Source: a bacterium (GTDB taxonomy: Bacteria; Patescibacteriota; CPR2; UBA1875; JAJYID01). Taken from it: a stretch of 5,739 nt of DNA. The position numbers were made by a program, and so were the translations under genes. Below the pieces are notes generated by a model. The model was not told where the DNA came from, did not search any database, and was given only the letters and a program-made list of their open reading frames with translations. Every line of letters begins with the position of its first letter. The first letter of the stretch is position 1. Location of the stretch: contig JAKANV010000048.1 in assembly GCA_021823605.1 (NCBI GenBank), positions 1 to 5,739 on the forward strand, written 5' to 3'. Below, in pieces: positions 3,995 to 5,739 of this stretch.

Positions 3995-5739
3995 ATGGGA
4001 AAAATTATCGGAATTGACCTTGGTACAACCAACTCAGCCATGGCGGTGATGGAAGGCGGAAAGGCCACCATTATCCCGAACGCTGAAGGCGGAAGGACCA
4101 CACCGTCCATCGTGGCGATGACCAAAGATGGCGAAAGATTAGTAGGGCAGTCGGCCAAAAGGCAGGCAGTCATAAATCATGAGAATACAATCTTCTCAGT
4201 GAAGCGTCTGATCGGTCGAAAGTTTGACGATGCGGAAGTGAAGCGCGACATCGAGCTCATGCCGTATAAAATTGAAAAAGGAAATGGTGGAGTAAAGGTG
4301 AAGATGGGTCCGTCAGAGGCCGGACAGGCAAAGGATTACTCACCGGCTGAGATATCAGCAATGATTTTGCAGAAGTTGAAGGCAGATGCGGAAAGCTATC
4401 TGGGTGGGACCGTAACCGAAGCGGTTATCACAGTGCCGGCCTACTTCAACGACTCTCAAAGACAAGCAACCAAAGATGCGGGAAAGATTGCAGGACTTGA
4501 AGTAAAGAGAATTATCAACGAGCCGACCGCAGCAGCGCTGGCATACGGACTGGACAAGAAAAAGGAAGAGAAGATTGCCGTTTATGACCTTGGTGGCGGT
4601 ACATTTGACATTTCTATCCTTGAGCTTGGTGATGGCGTCTTTGAAGTGAAGTCAACCAATGGTGACACTCACCTTGGCGGTGACGACTTCGACCAGCACT
4701 TGATAGACGAGCTGGCTGAAGAGTTTAAGAAAGATCAGGGCGTAGACCTGAAGAAAGACACTGCCGCTTTACAGAGATTGAAGGAAGGTGCCGAGAAAGC
4801 AAAGATTGAGCTTTCGAGCGCCATGGAGACAGAGGTAAACATACCATTTATAACCGCTGACGCATCCGGACCGAAGCATTTGACGATGAAACTTTCACGG
4901 GCAAAGTTCGAGTCCATAGTTGGCGAGCTAGTTGAAAAGACACTTAAGCCGGTTGAAAAGGCCTTGAAAGATGCAGGGGTTAAGAAAGAAGATGTGAATG
5001 AAGTAATCCTGGTTGGTGGTATGACCAGAATGCCGCTTGTGCAGAAGAAAGTGAAGGAATACTTCGGCAAAGATCCGCTGAAAGGCGTAAATCCTGATGA
5101 GGTGGTGGCCATCGGTGCTGCTATCCAGGGTGGTGTGCTTGGCGGAGAAGTGAAGGACGTTCTACTTCTAGATGTAACACCTTTGTCATTAGGCATAGAA
5201 ACTCTTGGTGGGGTATCAACGAGATTGATTGAGAGAAACACAACCATTCCGACATCTGCTTCACAGGTATTCTCAACGGCAGCTGACAACCAGACTTCTG
5301 TAGAGATTAATGTACTGCAAGGTGAGCGTGAATTTGCCAAAGACAACAAGTCACTTGGCAGATTTATCCTAGACGGTTTGCCACCGGCACCACGAGGTGT
5401 TCCTCAGGTTGAAGTGACATTCGACATTGATGCCAATGGTATCGTCAATGTTTCTGCTAAGGATAAGGCAAGCGGGAAGTCTCAGCACATCACTATCCAG
5501 TCTTCATCCGGGCTTTCAGAAGAGGAAATTGAGAAGATGAGAAAGGATGCGGAGGCGCATGCAGAGGAAGACAAGAAGAACAAAGAGCTGGTTGAGATCA
5601 GAAATATGGCAGATTCGCTGATCTACACTTCAGAGAAGACCGTCAAAGATGCCGGCGATAAGGTATCTGATGACGAGAAGAAGGAAGTGGAAGAGAAAGT
5701 GAAGGCACTTCGGGAGATTAAGGACAAAGACGACAAGGA
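3995..5739 (+). CDS. dnaK: Chaperone DnaK (Hsp70), 3' end beyond the window
   Basis: DnaK is the ATP-driven Hsp70 chaperone that works with DnaJ and GrpE in the cytoplasm. The frame is open for 581 codons without a stop and should need roughly 50-60 more. The nucleotide-binding domain has DLGTTNS (8-14), catalytic Lys70, Glu176 in NEPTAAALAYG, phosphate loop 2 DLGGGTFD (198-205) with Thr203 equivalent to E. coli Thr199, and VGGMTRMP (340-347). The interdomain linker DVLLLD is at 388-393, almost the E. coli position. The substrate-binding beta domain is intact, with TPLSLGIETLGG, LQGER and APRG. The start of the helical lid (SSGLSEEEIEKM onward) is present. The segment after residue 76 is of the longer type found in Gram-negative DnaKs rather than the shortened Firmicute type. 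Composition returns to about 45% G+C. The gene appears fully functional despite the insertion before it; dnaJ is the expected next gene but cannot be seen. Confidence 0.98.
   Translation, partial: MGKIIGIDLGTTNSAMAVMEGGKATIIPNAEGGRTTPSIVAMTKDGERLVGQSAKRQAVINHENTIFSVKRLIGRKFDDAEVKRDIELMPYKIEKGNGGVKVKMGPSEAGQAKDYSPAEISAMILQKLKADAESYLGGTVTEAVITVPAYFNDSQRQATKDAGKIAGLEVKRIINEPTAAALAYGLDKKKEEKIAVYDLGGGTFDISILELGDGVFEVKSTNGDTHLGGDDFDQHLIDELAEEFKKDQGVDLKKDTAALQRLKEGAEKAKIELSSAMETEVNIPFITADASGPKHLTMKLSRAKFESIVGELVEKTLKPVEKALKDAGVKKEDVNEVILVGGMTRMPLVQKKVKEYFGKDPLKGVNPDEVVAIGAAIQGGVLGGEVKDVLLLDVTPLSLGIETLGGVSTRLIERNTTIPTSASQVFSTAADNQTSVEINVLQGEREFAKDNKSLGRFILDGLPPAPRGVPQVEVTFDIDANGIVNVSAKDKASGKSQHITIQSSSGLSEEEIEKMRKDAEAHAEEDKKNKELVEIRNMADSLIYTSEKTVKDAGDKVSDDEKKEVEEKVKALREIKDKDDK

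Noticed and set aside
2930..4000. Transposon or integron remains at the cassette ends
   Set aside because: No transposase, terminal inverted repeats or target-site duplication could be found at the grpE and dnaK junctions by eye.
4735..5349. 204-codon antisense ORF over dnaK
   Set aside because: The Ser/Thr/Pro-rich translation is what the complement of dnaK codons gives, a well-known kind of false ORF. There is no sign of a separate gene.

Overview
The window carries the front part of a class I heat-shock operon, hrcA-grpE-dnaK, behind a strong promoter and a CIRCE operator. Unusual extra genes sit on both sides of it and inside it. Shine-Dalgarno sites and a sigma-70-type extended -10 promoter show it is bacterial. 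HrcA (236 aa against about 340) and GrpE (155 aa against about 190-200) are both short, genes are tightly packed or overlapping, and small membrane proteins are common. This fits a reduced-genome lineage such as the Candidate Phyla Radiation (Patescibacteria); that placement is inference and no marker here proves it.

Layout: positions 1-300 hold a promoter, a potentially structured leader and a 53-residue Trp-rich single-pass membrane protein, closed by an intrinsic terminator. Positions 380-1655 hold an AT-rich two-gene unit: a PIN-like nuclease gene and an overlapping gene with a HEPN-like R-x4-H motif. Positions 1675-1795 hold the heat-shock promoter, CIRCE, and a leader with a possible 7-codon ORF and a hairpin. 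Then come hrcA (1795-2505) and grpE (2498-2965), which overlap by 8 bases. Between grpE and dnaK lie two AT-rich membrane-protein genes (2940-3575 and 3597-3992). dnaK starts at 3995 and runs off the right edge after 581 codons.

HrcA should repress this operon through CIRCE. DnaK and its nucleotide-exchange factor GrpE are the chaperone core. dnaJ is not in the window. The two membrane genes are wired into the operon: the first starts inside grpE, and the second ends 2 bases before the dnaK start, with the dnaK ribosome-binding site inside its coding sequence. They are therefore probably co-expressed with the chaperones. In sampled lines the extra genes are near 30% G+C against about 45% for dnaK, suggesting later acquisition.

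The best candidates for something new are the PIN-HEPN-like pair, in which two RNase-type folds are coupled with no recognisable antitoxin, and the two-gene membrane cassette nested in the heat-shock operon.
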